64,000 nucleotides of DNA from Pseudomonas panipatensis (GCF_900099785.1 NZ_FNDS01000013.1:38544-102543), one strand, 5' to 3'; shown: positions 25,471 to 35,588, numbered from the stretch's first letter. Translations and numbers: made by a program. Notes: generated by a model not told the origin, from the sequence alone.

Positions 25471-27224
25471 ATGCCGCCACCCCGTCCGCTGCGCATTGTC
25501 CTCGTCACCCTGCTGGTACTGGCCGGTCTGCTGCTGTCGATGCACTGGGCCGGGCAGCAGGCGCGGCAGCGCGCGCTGCTCGCCGAGGCCGAGACCGCCC
25601 ACGAACAGCTGGGCCTGTACGCCAACTCCCTGCGCACCCTGCTGGAGCGCTACCGCAGCCTGCCGGCGGTGCTCGCCCTCGATCCGGAGATCGGCCGCGC
25701 CCTGCAAGGCCCGGTGCAAGGCGAGCGGCAACAGGCGCTGAATCTCAAGCTGCAACGCATCAACACGGCGGCGCGCTCGTCGACCCTGGAACTGCTCGAC
25801 CGCGACGGCCTGGCGGTGGCGGCGAGCAACTGGGACCTGCCGACCAGCTATGTCGGCCACAACTATGCCTTCCGCCCCTACTTCCGCCAGTGCATCGCCC
25901 AGGGCACCGGCCGCTTCTATGCGGTCGGCGTGACCAGCGGCGTTCCCGGCTATTTCCTCGCCAACGCGGTGCGCGACGAGCAAGGGCGCTTCCTCGGCGC
26001 CATCGTGGTCAAGCTGGAGTTTCCCGACCTCGAACGGCAGTGGAGCCAGACCCCCGACCTGGTACTGGTCAGCGACGCCAAAGGCATCGTCTTCCTCGCC
26101 AACCGCCAGGAGTGGCGCTACCGCGAACTGCAACCGCTGGACACCTTCGCCCGCCTGGAACTGGCGCAGACCCGCCAGTACGACCGCCAGCCGCTGAGCC
26201 CCCTGCGCCACCAGACCCTGGAACACCTCGGCGAAGACAGCCGCCTGGAACGGGTCGCCGGCCCGCCGCGCGAGAGCGACTACCTCTGGCAATCCCTGGC
26301 CCTGCCCGACGACGCCTGGACCCTGCACCTGCTGCGCGACAGCAGTGGCATCCAGAGCGACGTGGCCACCGCCCGCGCGGCCGCCGCCGGCGCCTGGCTG
26401 ACCCTCGTGTGCCTGATCCTGCTGCTGCAACAGCGCTGGCGTATCGCCCGCCTGCACCAGCGCAGCCGGGAAGAACTGGAGCAATTGGTCGAGCAACGCA
26501 CCGCGGCCCTGCGCACCGCCCAGGACGGCCTGGTGCAAGCCGCCAAGCTGGCCGCCCTGGGACAGATGTCGGCGGCCCTGGCCCATGAGATCAACCAGCC
26601 GCTCACCGCCCAGCGCATGCACCTGGCCAGCGTTCGCCTGTTGCTCGATGCCGGGCGCACCGAGGAAGCGCGCGGCGCCCTGGCGCGCCTGGACGAGTTG
26701 CTGGAGCGCATGGCCGCGCTCACCGGACACCTGAAGACCTTCGCCCGCAAGACCCCCGGCGGCCTGCGCGAGCGCATCGAACTGGGCAACGTGCTGGAAC
26801 AGGCCCTGCAACTGCTGGCCGTGCGCATCCGCGCCGAACAGGTGGAAATCAGCCAGGAGCTGAGCATCCCGGCCTGGGTGCTGGGCGACGCCATCCGCCT
26901 CGAACAGGTGCTGGTCAACCTGCTGCGCAACGCCCTCGACGCGGTGGCGGGCGCCGAGCGTCCGCACATCGCCGTGAGCCTGCGCCGCGAAGGCGCCGAC
27001 TGGTGCCTGCGGGTCGCCGACAACGGCCCGGGCATCGCCGCCGAGCACCTGGCCAGCGTCTTCGACCCCTTCTTCACCACCAAGCCGGTGGGCGAAGGAC
27101 TCGGTCTCGGCCTCGCGGTATCCTACGGCATCGTCCATGAGCTTGGCGGCCGCCTGGAAGCCGCCAACCAACCCCAGGGTGGCGCGGAGTTCCGCCTGTG
27201 CCTGCCCGCCGCCGCAGAAGAGAT

Positions 27225-27228
<4 letters not shown>
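25471..27228 (+). CDS. mifS: Sensor histidine kinase MifS (DctB-like)
   Basis: A 585-residue DctB-type sensor kinase. N-terminal membrane helix (LRIVLVTLLVLAGLLLSMHW), a periplasmic double-PDC/Cache domain of about 270 residues (SNWDLPTSYVGHNYAFRPYF, GVTSGVPGYFLANAVRDEQG), a second helix (AGAWLTLVCLILLL), then a dimerisation helix with H-box LAALGQMSAALAHEINQPL and an ATPase domain (NLLRNALDAV, DNGPGI, FDPFFTTKPVGEGLGLGLAV). In P. aeruginosa MifS with MifR senses or regulates use of alpha-ketoglutarate. ATG 25471 leads directly into the signal-anchor; ATG 25432 is an alternative that adds 13 residues, and neither has a strong ribosome-binding site. It overlaps mifR by 4 bases. Confidence 0.88.
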
Positions 27229-28559
<1,331 letters not shown>

Positions 28560-28655
28560 CGCCTGCGGCGCTCAGCGCCGCAGAGGTCATGGGCCCTGCG
28601 AGCGCGCCCGCCGCGCCGGGCGACCGACGCGCTGCGCCTTATCCGCCCGGCGCCC

Positions 28656-29999
28656 TCACAGCCCCTCGGCCAGCACCCCGGCCTTGCCGCGCTTCTGCAG
28701 CACCGCCAGGTACACCAGCCCCACGGCGATCCAGGCCAGGCCCAGGTACTGCGCATCGCGGCTCATGCTCGCCAGCACGTAGCCGATGATCGCCAGGCCG
28801 ATCAGCGGGAACAGCAGGTGGCGCAGTACCTGGCCGGTCTTCTGGCGGACGAAGTAATGCACGATCACCGCCAGGTGCAGCAGGCAGAAGCCGGTCAGCG
28901 CGCCAAAGTTGACCAGCGAGGTGAGCACGTCCGGGGCATCGAGGAAGGCGATGCCGATGCCCAGCGACAGCACCGCCACCAGGTACAGGCTGACGTGCGG
29001 GGTCTGGTATGTCGGATGCACCTTGGCCAGCACCCGTGGCAGCTTGCCGTCGCGGGCCATGGAGTACAGCAGTCGCGACACGGCCGCCTGCGAGGTGATG
29101 GACACGGTCACCCCCCAGGCCAGCGCGGTAGCCACTGCGGTGAGGGTGGACAGCCAGGCGCCGCCCGCCGCTTCGGCGATCTCGTAGAAGGCGGTGTCGG
29201 CCGACTGGAAGGTCATACCGGCGGCCAGGTCGGTGGCCAGCCAGGTCTGCACGACGAAGATGCCACCCATGACGAACAGGGCGATCAGCGAAGCCCGGCC
29301 AATCTGCCGGGCCGGGTCACCCTTGACCTCCTCGGCCAGGGTCGAGATGGCGTCGAAGCCGAGGAAGGAGAGCACGGCGATGGACACCGCCTTCATCACC
29401 AGGCCAAGGTCGAAGTGCTCCGGCTGGTACAGCGGCGCCAAGGTCAGGCGGCCATTGCCCATGCCACCTTGCAGGGCCTGGTAGCCGACCACCAGGAAGA
29501 TCGCCAGGACGATCAGCTCGGCGATCAGGAACAGCAGGTTGAAGCGCGCGGCGAAGGTGATGCCGCGCAGATTGACCAGGGTCGCCGAGACCAGGAACAA
29601 GAGCATGAAGACCAGCTTCGGCAGTGCCGGGAACAAGTGGTTGAGCGCCAGCGCGCTGAACACGTAGAGCAACGGCGGGATCAGCAGGTAGTCGAGCAAC
29701 AGCACCCAGCCGGCGAGGAAGCCGACGTGCGGGTGAATACCGCGTTGAGCGTAGGAATACACCGAGCCGGCGATGGGGAAAGCGCGGGCCATGGCGCCGT
29801 AGCTGAGCGCGGTGAAGAGCATTGCCAGCATGCCCACCAGGTAGGCCATCGGCACCATGCCGTGGGAGTCGGCATGGACCCAGCCATACACGCCGAAGGG
29901 CGCGATGGGGATCATGAAGATCATCCCGTAGATGACCAGGTCGCTGAGGGAAAGACTGCGGCGGAGCTGTTGCTGATATCCGAACTGTTCGATGGCCAT
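28656..29999 (-). CDS. APC-family amino acid/amine permease
   Basis: A 447-residue inner-membrane transporter with about 12 hydrophobic helices. It begins MAIEQFGYQQQLRRSLSLSD, then LVIYGMIFMIPIAPFGVYGW (helix 1 with the APC glycine-containing unwound region) and later VLSFLGFDAISTLAEEVKGD, the conserved consensus of amine/amino-acid APC transporters (F-x-GFDA...EE). AGGAGAT precedes ATG 29999. It is the last gene of the RpiR-led operon with the GS-like ligase, and so the likely importer of that ligase's amine. The 136-bp gap to the upstream gene carries an A-rich Hfq/Crc-like motif. Confidence 0.9.
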   Translation of the reverse strand: MAIEQFGYQQQLRRSLSLSDLVIYGMIFMIPIAPFGVYGWVHADSHGMVPMAYLVGMLAMLFTALSYGAMARAFPIAGSVYSYAQRGIHPHVGFLAGWVLLLDYLLIPPLLYVFSALALNHLFPALPKLVFMLLFLVSATLVNLRGITFAARFNLLFLIAELIVLAIFLVVGYQALQGGMGNGRLTLAPLYQPEHFDLGLVMKAVSIAVLSFLGFDAISTLAEEVKGDPARQIGRASLIALFVMGGIFVVQTWLATDLAAGMTFQSADTAFYEIAEAAGGAWLSTLTAVATALAWGVTVSITSQAAVSRLLYSMARDGKLPRVLAKVHPTYQTPHVSLYLVAVLSLGIGIAFLDAPDVLTSLVNFGALTGFCLLHLAVIVHYFVRQKTGQVLRHLLFPLIGLAIIGYVLASMSRDAQYLGLAWIAVGLVYLAVLQKRGKAGVLAEGL

Positions 30000-30048
30000 G
30001 GGGCATCTCCTCTGGAGGAGGCAGTGTGGGAAGGCTGCGCGGATGCGC

Positions 30049-30063
30049 TGTTGTTTTTGTTGT
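30049..30063 (-). promoter_or_regulatory. A-rich Hfq/Crc-like site in the permease leader
   Basis: On the minus strand the sequence reads ACAACAAAAACAACA, about 50-64 bases before the permease ATG. It fits repeated AAnAAnAA and stands out in a GC-rich context. Candidate catabolite-repression site by motif only. Confidence 0.4.
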
Positions 30064-30135
30064 GACGGCCGATGCCGGTCGACAGGCGCCTTGGCGCCGA
30101 TCCACCGGCCAATCCCTGCGGGGTCCCTGGCGCGT

Positions 30136-30879
30136 TCAGAGCCAGGGCGCCAAACGCTCGGCCCAGGCGGCCACCGCTTCCGGTGTCCGCAATCCATCGT
30201 TGCGAATCTCGATGAGCACGGCGTCCAGGCCGCGCTCATCGCCATGCACCGGCACGGTCATGTCCTCGGCCGGGTCGATCTGGTACGGCTGGTTGGCGCC
30301 GATCGCCTCATCCCCCTGGCGCAGGCCGGCGATGATCCGCTCGGCATAGCCCGCGGCGCGGTCGAACAGCACGCCGGCGCTCCAGGGGCGCGGCACGCCG
30401 CGATAGCTCGGGGTGAAACTGTGCACGCCGACCAGACGCAGCGGCACGCCGGCCGCCAGGCGCTGGTCGATCAGCTCGCCGAGGCGCCGGTGGAAAGGTT
30501 CGAAGATCGCCGCCTGGCGCTGCGCGCGGGTCGCCGCGTCGAGCTTGCAGTTGCCGGGGATCGGGTAGATCTCGCTGTGCTCGGGAATGCTGTCCGGCGC
30601 GGCCAGCGGGCGGTTCAGATCGATCAGCAGGCGCGAGTATCCGGCCGCCAGCAGCGGCGCATCGAGGCGCGCCGAGAGCGCTTCGGCCAGGGCCAGCGCG
30701 CCGATGTCCCAGGCGATGTGTTCCTGCGCGGCGGCATCGTCCAGGCCAAGTTGCTGCAACTCGGCGGGGATGTAGCGGCTGGCGTGCTCGCAGACCAGCA
30801 GCACCGGGCTGCGGCCCTGGGCGTTGAGCAGGCGATACGGCGGCTCGCGGTAGAGCCCGGCTTCAATAGAGACTGGCAT
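30136..30879 (-). CDS. N-formylglutamate amidohydrolase-like hydrolase
   Basis: A 247-residue protein of the FGase (N-formylglutamate amidohydrolase/HutG-like) family, zinc-dependent amidohydrolases that release glutamate from N-acyl glutamates. Seen: LLVCEHASRYIPAELQQLGL (first metal His), HIAWDIGALALAEAL (His/Asp), SRLLIDLNRP, LVGVHSFTPSYRGVPRPW, and LIEIRND near the end. The start is uncertain: ATG 30879 (MPVSIEAG) gives a 17-base overlap with the GS-like gene and is preferred; ATG 30900 is possible. Its pairing with a glutamate-amine ligase suggests it hydrolyses a gamma-glutamyl or N-substituted glutamate intermediate rather than acting in histidine degradation; no other hut genes are near. 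Confidence 0.82.
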   Translation of the reverse strand: MPVSIEAGLYREPPYRLLNAQGRSPVLLVCEHASRYIPAELQQLGLDDAAAQEHIAWDIGALALAEALSARLDAPLLAAGYSRLLIDLNRPLAAPDSIPEHSEIYPIPGNCKLDAATRAQRQAAIFEPFHRRLGELIDQRLAAGVPLRLVGVHSFTPSYRGVPRPWSAGVLFDRAAGYAERIIAGLRQGDEAIGANQPYQIDPAEDMTVPVHGDERGLDAVLIEIRNDGLRTPEAVAAWAERLAPWL

Positions 30880-32200
30880 AGCGTTGGCAGACTTCTTCAT
30901 CGGTGAGGTCGCGGGTCAGCGCCAGTTCCTGGCGCTTCATGGCGAAATAGGTGTCGAGCAACGCCGGCGGCAGTTGCTCGCGGAGCAGGCGGTCGTCAGC
31001 CAGCAGGCGCAGCGCTTCTTCCAGGGAACCGGGCAGCGCTTCGATACCGCGCCGCGCGCGTTCTTCGGCACCGAGGCTGTCCGGATCGACATCGGTGACC
31101 GCGCCCAGCGGCAGGCGCTCCTGCATGCCGAGACGACCGGCGATCAGCACCGCGGCCATGGCCAGGTGCGGTGACGCGGTGGCGTCCATCGGACGGAATT
31201 CCAGGTTGAACTGGCGCGCCAGCGGCTTGCCGCCGAGGCTCACCACCGGGCAGATGCGCAGTGCCGCCTCGCGGTTGCGCAGGCCCAGGCAGGCATAGGC
31301 GGCGCTCCAGTGATGCGGCTTCAGGCGCAGATAGGACACCGCCGTCGGCGCGGTCAGCGCGCACAACGCCGGCAGATGCCGCAACACACCGGCCGCCCAG
31401 TGCTCGGCCAGTTCGGCAAGGCTATTGGCGCGGCTGTCGTCATAGAACACCGGCGTGCCGTCCAGGCGCTGCAAGCTCAGGTGCAGGTGCACGCCATTGG
31501 TCACTTCGCCGGGCGCACGCAGCGGCGAAAAGCAACTGCTCAGGCCGCTCTGTCGCGCGATCTCGCGGGTAATCTCGCGGACGTTCACCGCGCGGTCAGC
31601 GGCAGCCACCCCCTGGGTCGGGCGACAGGTCACCTCGTACTGAAGGCGGCCATATTCGGGGAGGAACATTTCCGGCTCGGCGCCGACCTGCTCCAGGGCG
31701 CTCATCAACCAGCCTGGGAAGGCACCGGCGGCGCGCTGCGCCTGCAGCGAAAAGGCCGCCGTCGGCGCCGACGCCAGGCCGAGCAGAGTGAACTCATGCT
31801 CGAACGCGGCAGTGACCTGCAGGCCCAATTCGCGGTAGCGCAGGATTTCCGCGCGCAGCAGGCTGCGCGGACACACTGGCCACGGGCGGCCATCGGTTTC
31901 CACCAAATCGCCATGGAAATAGTCGAAGGCCGGCGCCAACGGATCGGGTCCCTGCTCCAGGCGCACGCGGCTGGCCGGGTCCGGTAGCAGGCGCAGATCA
32001 CCGTGACTGCCCCAGGGGTTATCGTCGGCGATGATGTCCTGCGGAGTCAGCGCGCTGTTCGCCGGCACCCAGCCGCAGCCACTGGCGAGCTGCTCGGCGA
32101 CCGCCGACTCCGGCAGCGAACGGCCGCGGGTGATGCCGGCGAGGTCGGTGGTGACAAAGCTGCTCAGGCGCAGCGGACCGGTCTGGCTGGGAAGACTCAT
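30863..32200 (-). CDS. Glutamine synthetase-family ligase (second, divergent PauA-like)
   Basis: A 445-residue GS-fold ligase distinct from the one at 18003. Residues: beta-grasp LRLSSFVTTDLAGITRGRSL, metal site VTAAFEHEFTLLGL, EYGRLQYEVTCRPTQGVAAADR, NGVHLHLSLQ, GLRNREAALRI (the NRxxxxR-like block), NLEFRPMDATASPHLAMAAVL. Substitutions relative to GlnA at several glutamate-site positions fit a gamma-glutamyl-amine or amide ligase. GAGGAGT precedes ATG 32200. It is third in the operon RpiR, isochorismatase, GS, FGase, permease, beside mifSR, an order also found in P. aeruginosa. The true substrate is not known. Confidence 0.87.
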   Translation of the reverse strand: MSLPSQTGPLRLSSFVTTDLAGITRGRSLPESAVAEQLASGCGWVPANSALTPQDIIADDNPWGSHGDLRLLPDPASRVRLEQGPDPLAPAFDYFHGDLVETDGRPWPVCPRSLLRAEILRYRELGLQVTAAFEHEFTLLGLASAPTAAFSLQAQRAAGAFPGWLMSALEQVGAEPEMFLPEYGRLQYEVTCRPTQGVAAADRAVNVREITREIARQSGLSSCFSPLRAPGEVTNGVHLHLSLQRLDGTPVFYDDSRANSLAELAEHWAAGVLRHLPALCALTAPTAVSYLRLKPHHWSAAYACLGLRNREAALRICPVVSLGGKPLARQFNLEFRPMDATASPHLAMAAVLIAGRLGMQERLPLGAVTDVDPDSLGAEERARRGIEALPGSLEEALRLLADDRLLREQLPPALLDTYFAMKRQELALTRDLTDEEVCQRYASLY

Positions 32201-32301
32201 GGCGAACTCCTCGAAAGCACTTGTCTGCACCGGCACGCTGACAAAGCGGCGGCGATTTTCCTTATTCTTTCGGCCGCGCGGGCAACCGCGCGCGGCGACG
32301 T

Positions 32302-32943
32302 TCAGGCGATGGCGGCGATGCGCGCCAGGACGCTGTCGGTGTCGGCGATCCAGCAGTACCCCTTGATCGCCTCCAGGCAGGCCTGGTGGCGCTCGGCGCT
32401 GTGCGTGGCGCAGGCGTCCTCGACCAGGGTCACCAGGTAGCCGCGATCGGCGGCGTCACGCACCGCCATGTCCACGCACTGGTCAGTGACCACGCCGCAG
32501 ACGATCAGGTGGCGGGTGTCGAGGTTGCGCAGCACATAATCGATGGCGGTGGAGTTGAAGACCCCGGAGGAGGTTTTCGGCAGCACGATCTCGTTCTGCC
32601 TCGGCGCCAGCGCGTCTATCACCTGGGCATCGGGGTGGCCCTTGGGCAGGTGCATGTCCGAAAGCTTGTGGTCGAGGGAGCGGTCGCGACCATCGCTGGT
32701 CAGGCTCTCGATGATGGTGTGCAGGACGTTCTCGTCGGCGCCACGCATGGCCGCCAGCAGGCGCTGCTGGTTGGGGATCACCTGTCCGTGCACGCGCTCG
32801 TAGAAGTAGCCGGCCCGCTGTGCATCGACGTGCGGATCCAGCCCAGGCTCGACCCAGGCGCGCTGCATGTCGACGAAAAGGATGGCGGTGCGGCCACGCT
32901 GGTACGGCAGATCGCGGGGCGATTGATGGGGCAGGCTGAACAT
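32302..32943 (-). CDS. Isochorismatase-family cysteine hydrolase
   Basis: A 213-residue member of the isochorismatase/nicotinamidase superfamily. Catalytic triad visible: Asp in TAILFVDMQRAWVEPG, Lys in EIVLPKTSSGVFNSTAIDYVL, and nucleophile Cys in LIVCGVVTDQCVDMAVRDAADRG followed by VTLVEDACAT. Such enzymes hydrolyse amides, N-carbamoyl compounds, ureas or isochorismate. Next to a GS-like ligase and an amidohydrolase, an amide or carbamoyl substrate is more likely than isochorismate. GAGGAG lies 5 bases before ATG 32943; a GTG at 32949 would overlap that site. It starts 2 bases after the RpiR stop. Confidence 0.88.
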   Translation of the reverse strand: MFSLPHQSPRDLPYQRGRTAILFVDMQRAWVEPGLDPHVDAQRAGYFYERVHGQVIPNQQRLLAAMRGADENVLHTIIESLTSDGRDRSLDHKLSDMHLPKGHPDAQVIDALAPRQNEIVLPKTSSGVFNSTAIDYVLRNLDTRHLIVCGVVTDQCVDMAVRDAADRGYLVTLVEDACATHSAERHQACLEAIKGYCWIADTDSVLARIAAIA

Positions 32944-32945
32944 GA

Positions 32946-33803
32946 TCACTCCTCGAGCAAGTGGGTGTTGAACGCGGCGCGCAGGCGATCGATGCCGTCC
33001 AGGCGCTCGTCCAGTTGGTTGTCGCTACGCGCGACCAGGCTGGCCACCAGGGCTTCCACCTGAGCCATGGCCGGAACCAGCGAATCGAACGGCGAAGCGG
33101 ACTCCACCGGCGCGCTGATGATCAGGTCGGCCAGCTCGCGCAGCGGCGAAGCATAGATGTCGGTGAACAGCACCAGCCGCGCACCGCGCGCCTTGGCCTC
33201 CTGGGCCACCACCTGGGCCTGGGCCTGATAGCGGCGGTAATCGAAGAGGATCAGCAGCGACTGCCGGTCCAGCTCACTGAGCTGGTCGGGCAGCGCCACG
33301 CCGTCATCGAGCCACTGGCAGCCACCGCGCAGCAGGCGCAGGTGGGTGACCAGGTAACCGGCGAGGAAGCGGCTGAAGCGGCCGCCGAGACAGAACAGGC
33401 GCAGGCGTGGATCGAGCAGCCAATCGCCGAGCAAGTGGATGTCGTCGGCGCGGGTCAGGCCGAGGGTGCGCTGCAGGTTGTCGCCGGCATCGCTCAGGTA
33501 AGTCGACCAGGCATCGCCGTCGTCCATCCGCTCGCGGCGATCGGCCAGCAAGGTGCGTGGGGAACGCAGGCGGTCGTCGACCTCGATGAGCAGGGCGTCC
33601 TGGAACTCGCCGTAACCGGCGAAGCCGAGCTTCTTCACCAGGCGCAGGATGGTCGGGTCGCTGACTCCGGCCTGGCGCGCGAGGCGGGCCATGGGCCCCA
33701 GGCCGAGGCGCGGATAGTCGTCCAGCAGGGCGCGCAGGACCTTGCGTTCGGCAGGCGTGAGGGCGATTTCCGGTGACGCCAGGCGGTCTTTGAGGTTGGA
33801 CAT
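32946..33803 (-). CDS. RpiR-family transcriptional regulator
   Basis: A 285-residue MurR/RpiR regulator. The N-terminal helix-turn-helix (PAERKVLRALLDDYPRLGLG, ARQAGVSDPTILRLVKKLGF) is followed by a SIS-like domain (IHLLGDWLLDPRLRLFCLGG, then LFTDIYASPLRELADLII). RpiR proteins usually sense phosphorylated sugars, but amine- and amino-acid-linked members exist. It is the first gene of the operon and probably controls it and itself. GGAG precedes ATG 33803. An AT-rich promoter lies immediately upstream. Confidence 0.9.
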   Translation of the reverse strand: MSNLKDRLASPEIALTPAERKVLRALLDDYPRLGLGPMARLARQAGVSDPTILRLVKKLGFAGYGEFQDALLIEVDDRLRSPRTLLADRRERMDDGDAWSTYLSDAGDNLQRTLGLTRADDIHLLGDWLLDPRLRLFCLGGRFSRFLAGYLVTHLRLLRGGCQWLDDGVALPDQLSELDRQSLLILFDYRRYQAQAQVVAQEAKARGARLVLFTDIYASPLRELADLIISAPVESASPFDSLVPAMAQVEALVASLVARSDNQLDERLDGIDRLRAAFNTHLLEE

Positions 33804-33828
33804 GGCAGCTCCGCTATTGCTTTTGAAT

Positions 33829-33857
33829 TTTGTAATGAATATTTCAGAACATTGCAA
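33829..33857 (-). promoter_or_regulatory. Candidate promoter of the RpiR-led operon
   Basis: On the minus strand TTGCAA (33852-33857) and TACAAA (33829-33834) are spaced by 17 bases, a reasonable sigma-70 match in an otherwise GC-rich sequence. Arms TGTAAT and ATTGCA within the same stretch form an imperfect inverted repeat that could be the regulator's own site. Confidence 0.45.
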
Positions 33858-33951
33858 ATACTTTGTTTATGTCTGATTCACTACATTTTCCTGCCATAGC
33901 GCCCGGGCCGCTCAAGGATGGGAGCGGCATGCCCGGTCATTTTCTTCGCGC

Positions 33952-33981
33952 AAAAAAAAGGCCGCTGAAAGGGCAGCGGCC
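33952..33981 (-). terminator. Strong intrinsic terminator on the minus strand, no gene upstream
   Basis: GGCCGCTG and CAGCGGCC form an 8-bp stem with a six-base loop; on the minus strand it is followed by eight T. No coding sequence on the minus strand ends just before it, so it implies a non-coding transcript. Confidence 0.8.
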
Positions 33982-34145
33982 AGAGAAGACGTCGATTGGA
34001 GCAATCGGATATCGGCGTCGGGAAGCGGATCGACGGCGCTTGGGCGAATCGCGCGGCAAGCGTCGAGCGATGAAGCATCAGGCTGAGGAACAAGCCGTGG
34101 AACGGTGGCGGGCGCTACCCGGAGGGAAGGCTCTTCGCGGCGCCG
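33952..34145 (-). ncRNA. Candidate small RNA ending at the orphan terminator
   Basis: The 530-bp gap between the RpiR gene and the small exported protein has no convincing coding sequence but ends in a strong minus-strand terminator (33952-33981). A weak promoter, TTTATC and TAGACT spaced by 17 bases around 34150-34185, would give an RNA of roughly 190 bases. The 5' end is a guess; the terminator is the firm part. Confidence 0.4.
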
Positions 34146-34249
34146 TTCGACAGGGGCAAGTCTATTGACCTATCTACCTCGGATAAATGCCGGCGTTGAC
34201 GATAGACCTTTTCATAATTCGCAAAGATCACTTCAGCGGCGGCGGCGAT

Positions 34250-34278
34250 AAAAAAGCGCCGCACTTCATATGCGGCGC
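34250..34278 (-). terminator. Intrinsic terminator of the small exported protein gene
   Basis: GCGCCGCA and TGCGGCGC form a perfect 8-bp stem with a seven-base loop, followed on the minus strand by six T. It lies 57 bases after the stop codon of the 65-residue protein gene. Confidence 0.85.
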
Positions 34279-34334
34279 AAGGTATTGGGAATCCCGGCTC
34301 ACGCACCGGGCCTCCCGGGGGAAGGGCACACCGA

Positions 34335-34532
34335 TCAGGAATCGGTGTGGGGCTGCTGTGCAGTCTTGCCTGCAGTGCGCTCGGCGGCGCCGGAGGATTG
34401 GCCGGCAATGGCGGCCTGATTGGCTTTGACCATCTTGTCGGTCATCAGGCTGGACTCTTCGGCGAAGCTCATCTGCACGAAGGACAGCGAACAAACGGAA
34501 AGCAGAGCGGCAGCGAGGAAATTACGAGACAT
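34335..34532 (-). CDS. Small exported protein, unknown function
   Basis: A 65-residue protein with a clean signal peptide (MSRNFLAAALLSVCSLSFVQ, cut near MSFA-EES), leaving about 41 polar residues (SLMTDKMVKANQAAIAGQSS...) with no cysteine, so periplasmic and probably largely helical or disordered. It has its own terminator 57 bases downstream and an upstream AT-richer stretch, i.e. a genuine single gene. Small periplasmic peptides of this style in Pseudomonas include PtrA-like proteins, but the similarity here is only in layout; I do not assign a function. Confidence 0.7.
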   Translation of the reverse strand: MSRNFLAAALLSVCSLSFVQMSFAEESSLMTDKMVKANQAAIAGQSSGAAERTAGKTAQQPHTDS

Positions 34533-34652
34533 GATATTCGAACCCTTTCGAAAGCCCCGCTTGGTGGGGGCAGAGAAAGGTTACGACTCGATGACGCCGA
34601 GAAAAATAGCCAGCTAACCAAGATACAGTTGCCTAAAAAGCAATAATCCCCG

Positions 34653-35588
34653 TCAGGCCCAGTTCTTCGGGTCGTTCAGCACCTCTTCGTCGGCGCTGAA
34701 GGCCTTGGGCAATTCGTCCTTGAGGAACTCCACCCAGGTGCGGATCTTGGCGTCGAGGAAGCGCCGCGACGGGTACAAAGCGAAAATCTGCCGCACATGC
34801 AGGCTGTGTTGCGGCAGCACCCGCACCAGTTCGCCCTGGCGCAGCACTGGCGCCGCCACGTAGCTGGGCAGCAGGCACACGCCCATGCCGGCGCGCGCGG
34901 CGCCGGACAGCGCCTCGGCGACGTTGACCATGAAGGTGTCGCGCGGGCGGATCACGCTTTCCTCGTTGCCCTCCTCGAAGGCCCAGCCTTCGGGGAAGGT
35001 CGGGTCCTGCAGGCGCAGGCAACGGTGTTCGCGCAGGTCGCCGACGGTCTGCGGCGTGCCGTTCCGCGCCAGGTAGGCCGGGCTGGCGCAGAGCACGCTG
35101 AAGATGGTGCCGAGGGTCTGGGCGACGAACTCGGAGTCGGGCAGTTCGCGATCGCGGGTAATCACCACGTCCTGGCCTTCTTCGAGGATGTCCGGCTGGC
35201 GCTGGGCCAGGGTCAGCTCGACGTAGACCTCGGGATGCGCCTGGCAATACTGCGAGATCAGCGGGATCAGGTGCTGCTGGCCGAGGCCGGTCAGCGAGTG
35301 CACGCGCAACCGCCCGCGCGGACGCAGGTGCGCGCCGTTGGCCTCGGCTTCGGCCTCGTCGACATCCGTGAGGATTTCGCGGCAGCGCTGCAGGTAGCGC
35401 TCGCCGGTTTCGGTCAGCGCCAGGCGCCGCGTGGTGCGGTGCAGCAGCCGTGCCTGCAGGTAGGCTTCAAGATCGGAAACCACCCGGGAAACCTGGGCGG
35501 TGGAGAGTCCCAACGCATTGGCGGCAGCGGTGAAACTGCCGGCATCGACGACGCGGGCGAAGACCCGCATTGCATGTAATGTGTCCAC
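34653..35588 (-). CDS. LysR-family transcriptional regulator
   Basis: A 311-residue LTTR. N-terminal helix-turn-helix (MRVFARVVDAGSFTAAANAL, GLSTAQVSRVVSDLEAYLQARLLHRTTRRLALTE split over the winged helix) and a two-lobed effector domain (RPRGRLRVHSLTGLGQQHLI to RRFLDAKIRTWVEFLKDELP). It belongs to the CrgA/DsdC-like group common near oxidoreductases. The frame opens at GTG 35588 (MDTLHAMRVF) behind AGGCAGGG; ATG 35570 is an alternative. The quinone reductase gene lies upstream on the same strand, with a candidate RNA between them; regulation of that gene is possible but unproven. Confidence 0.9.
   Translation of the reverse strand: MDTLHAMRVFARVVDAGSFTAAANALGLSTAQVSRVVSDLEAYLQARLLHRTTRRLALTETGERYLQRCREILTDVDEAEAEANGAHLRPRGRLRVHSLTGLGQQHLIPLISQYCQAHPEVYVELTLAQRQPDILEEGQDVVITRDRELPDSEFVAQTLGTIFSVLCASPAYLARNGTPQTVGDLREHRCLRLQDPTFPEGWAFEEGNEESVIRPRDTFMVNVAEALSGAARAGMGVCLLPSYVAAPVLRQGELVRVLPQHSLHVRQIFALYPSRRFLDAKIRTWVEFLKDELPKAFSADEEVLNDPKNWA

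Noticed and set aside
33800..33825. TGGCAG...TTGC at the RpiR gene start as a MifR/RpoN promoter
   Set aside because: GG-to-GC spacing is wrong by about three bases and the motif faces away from the RpiR operon.
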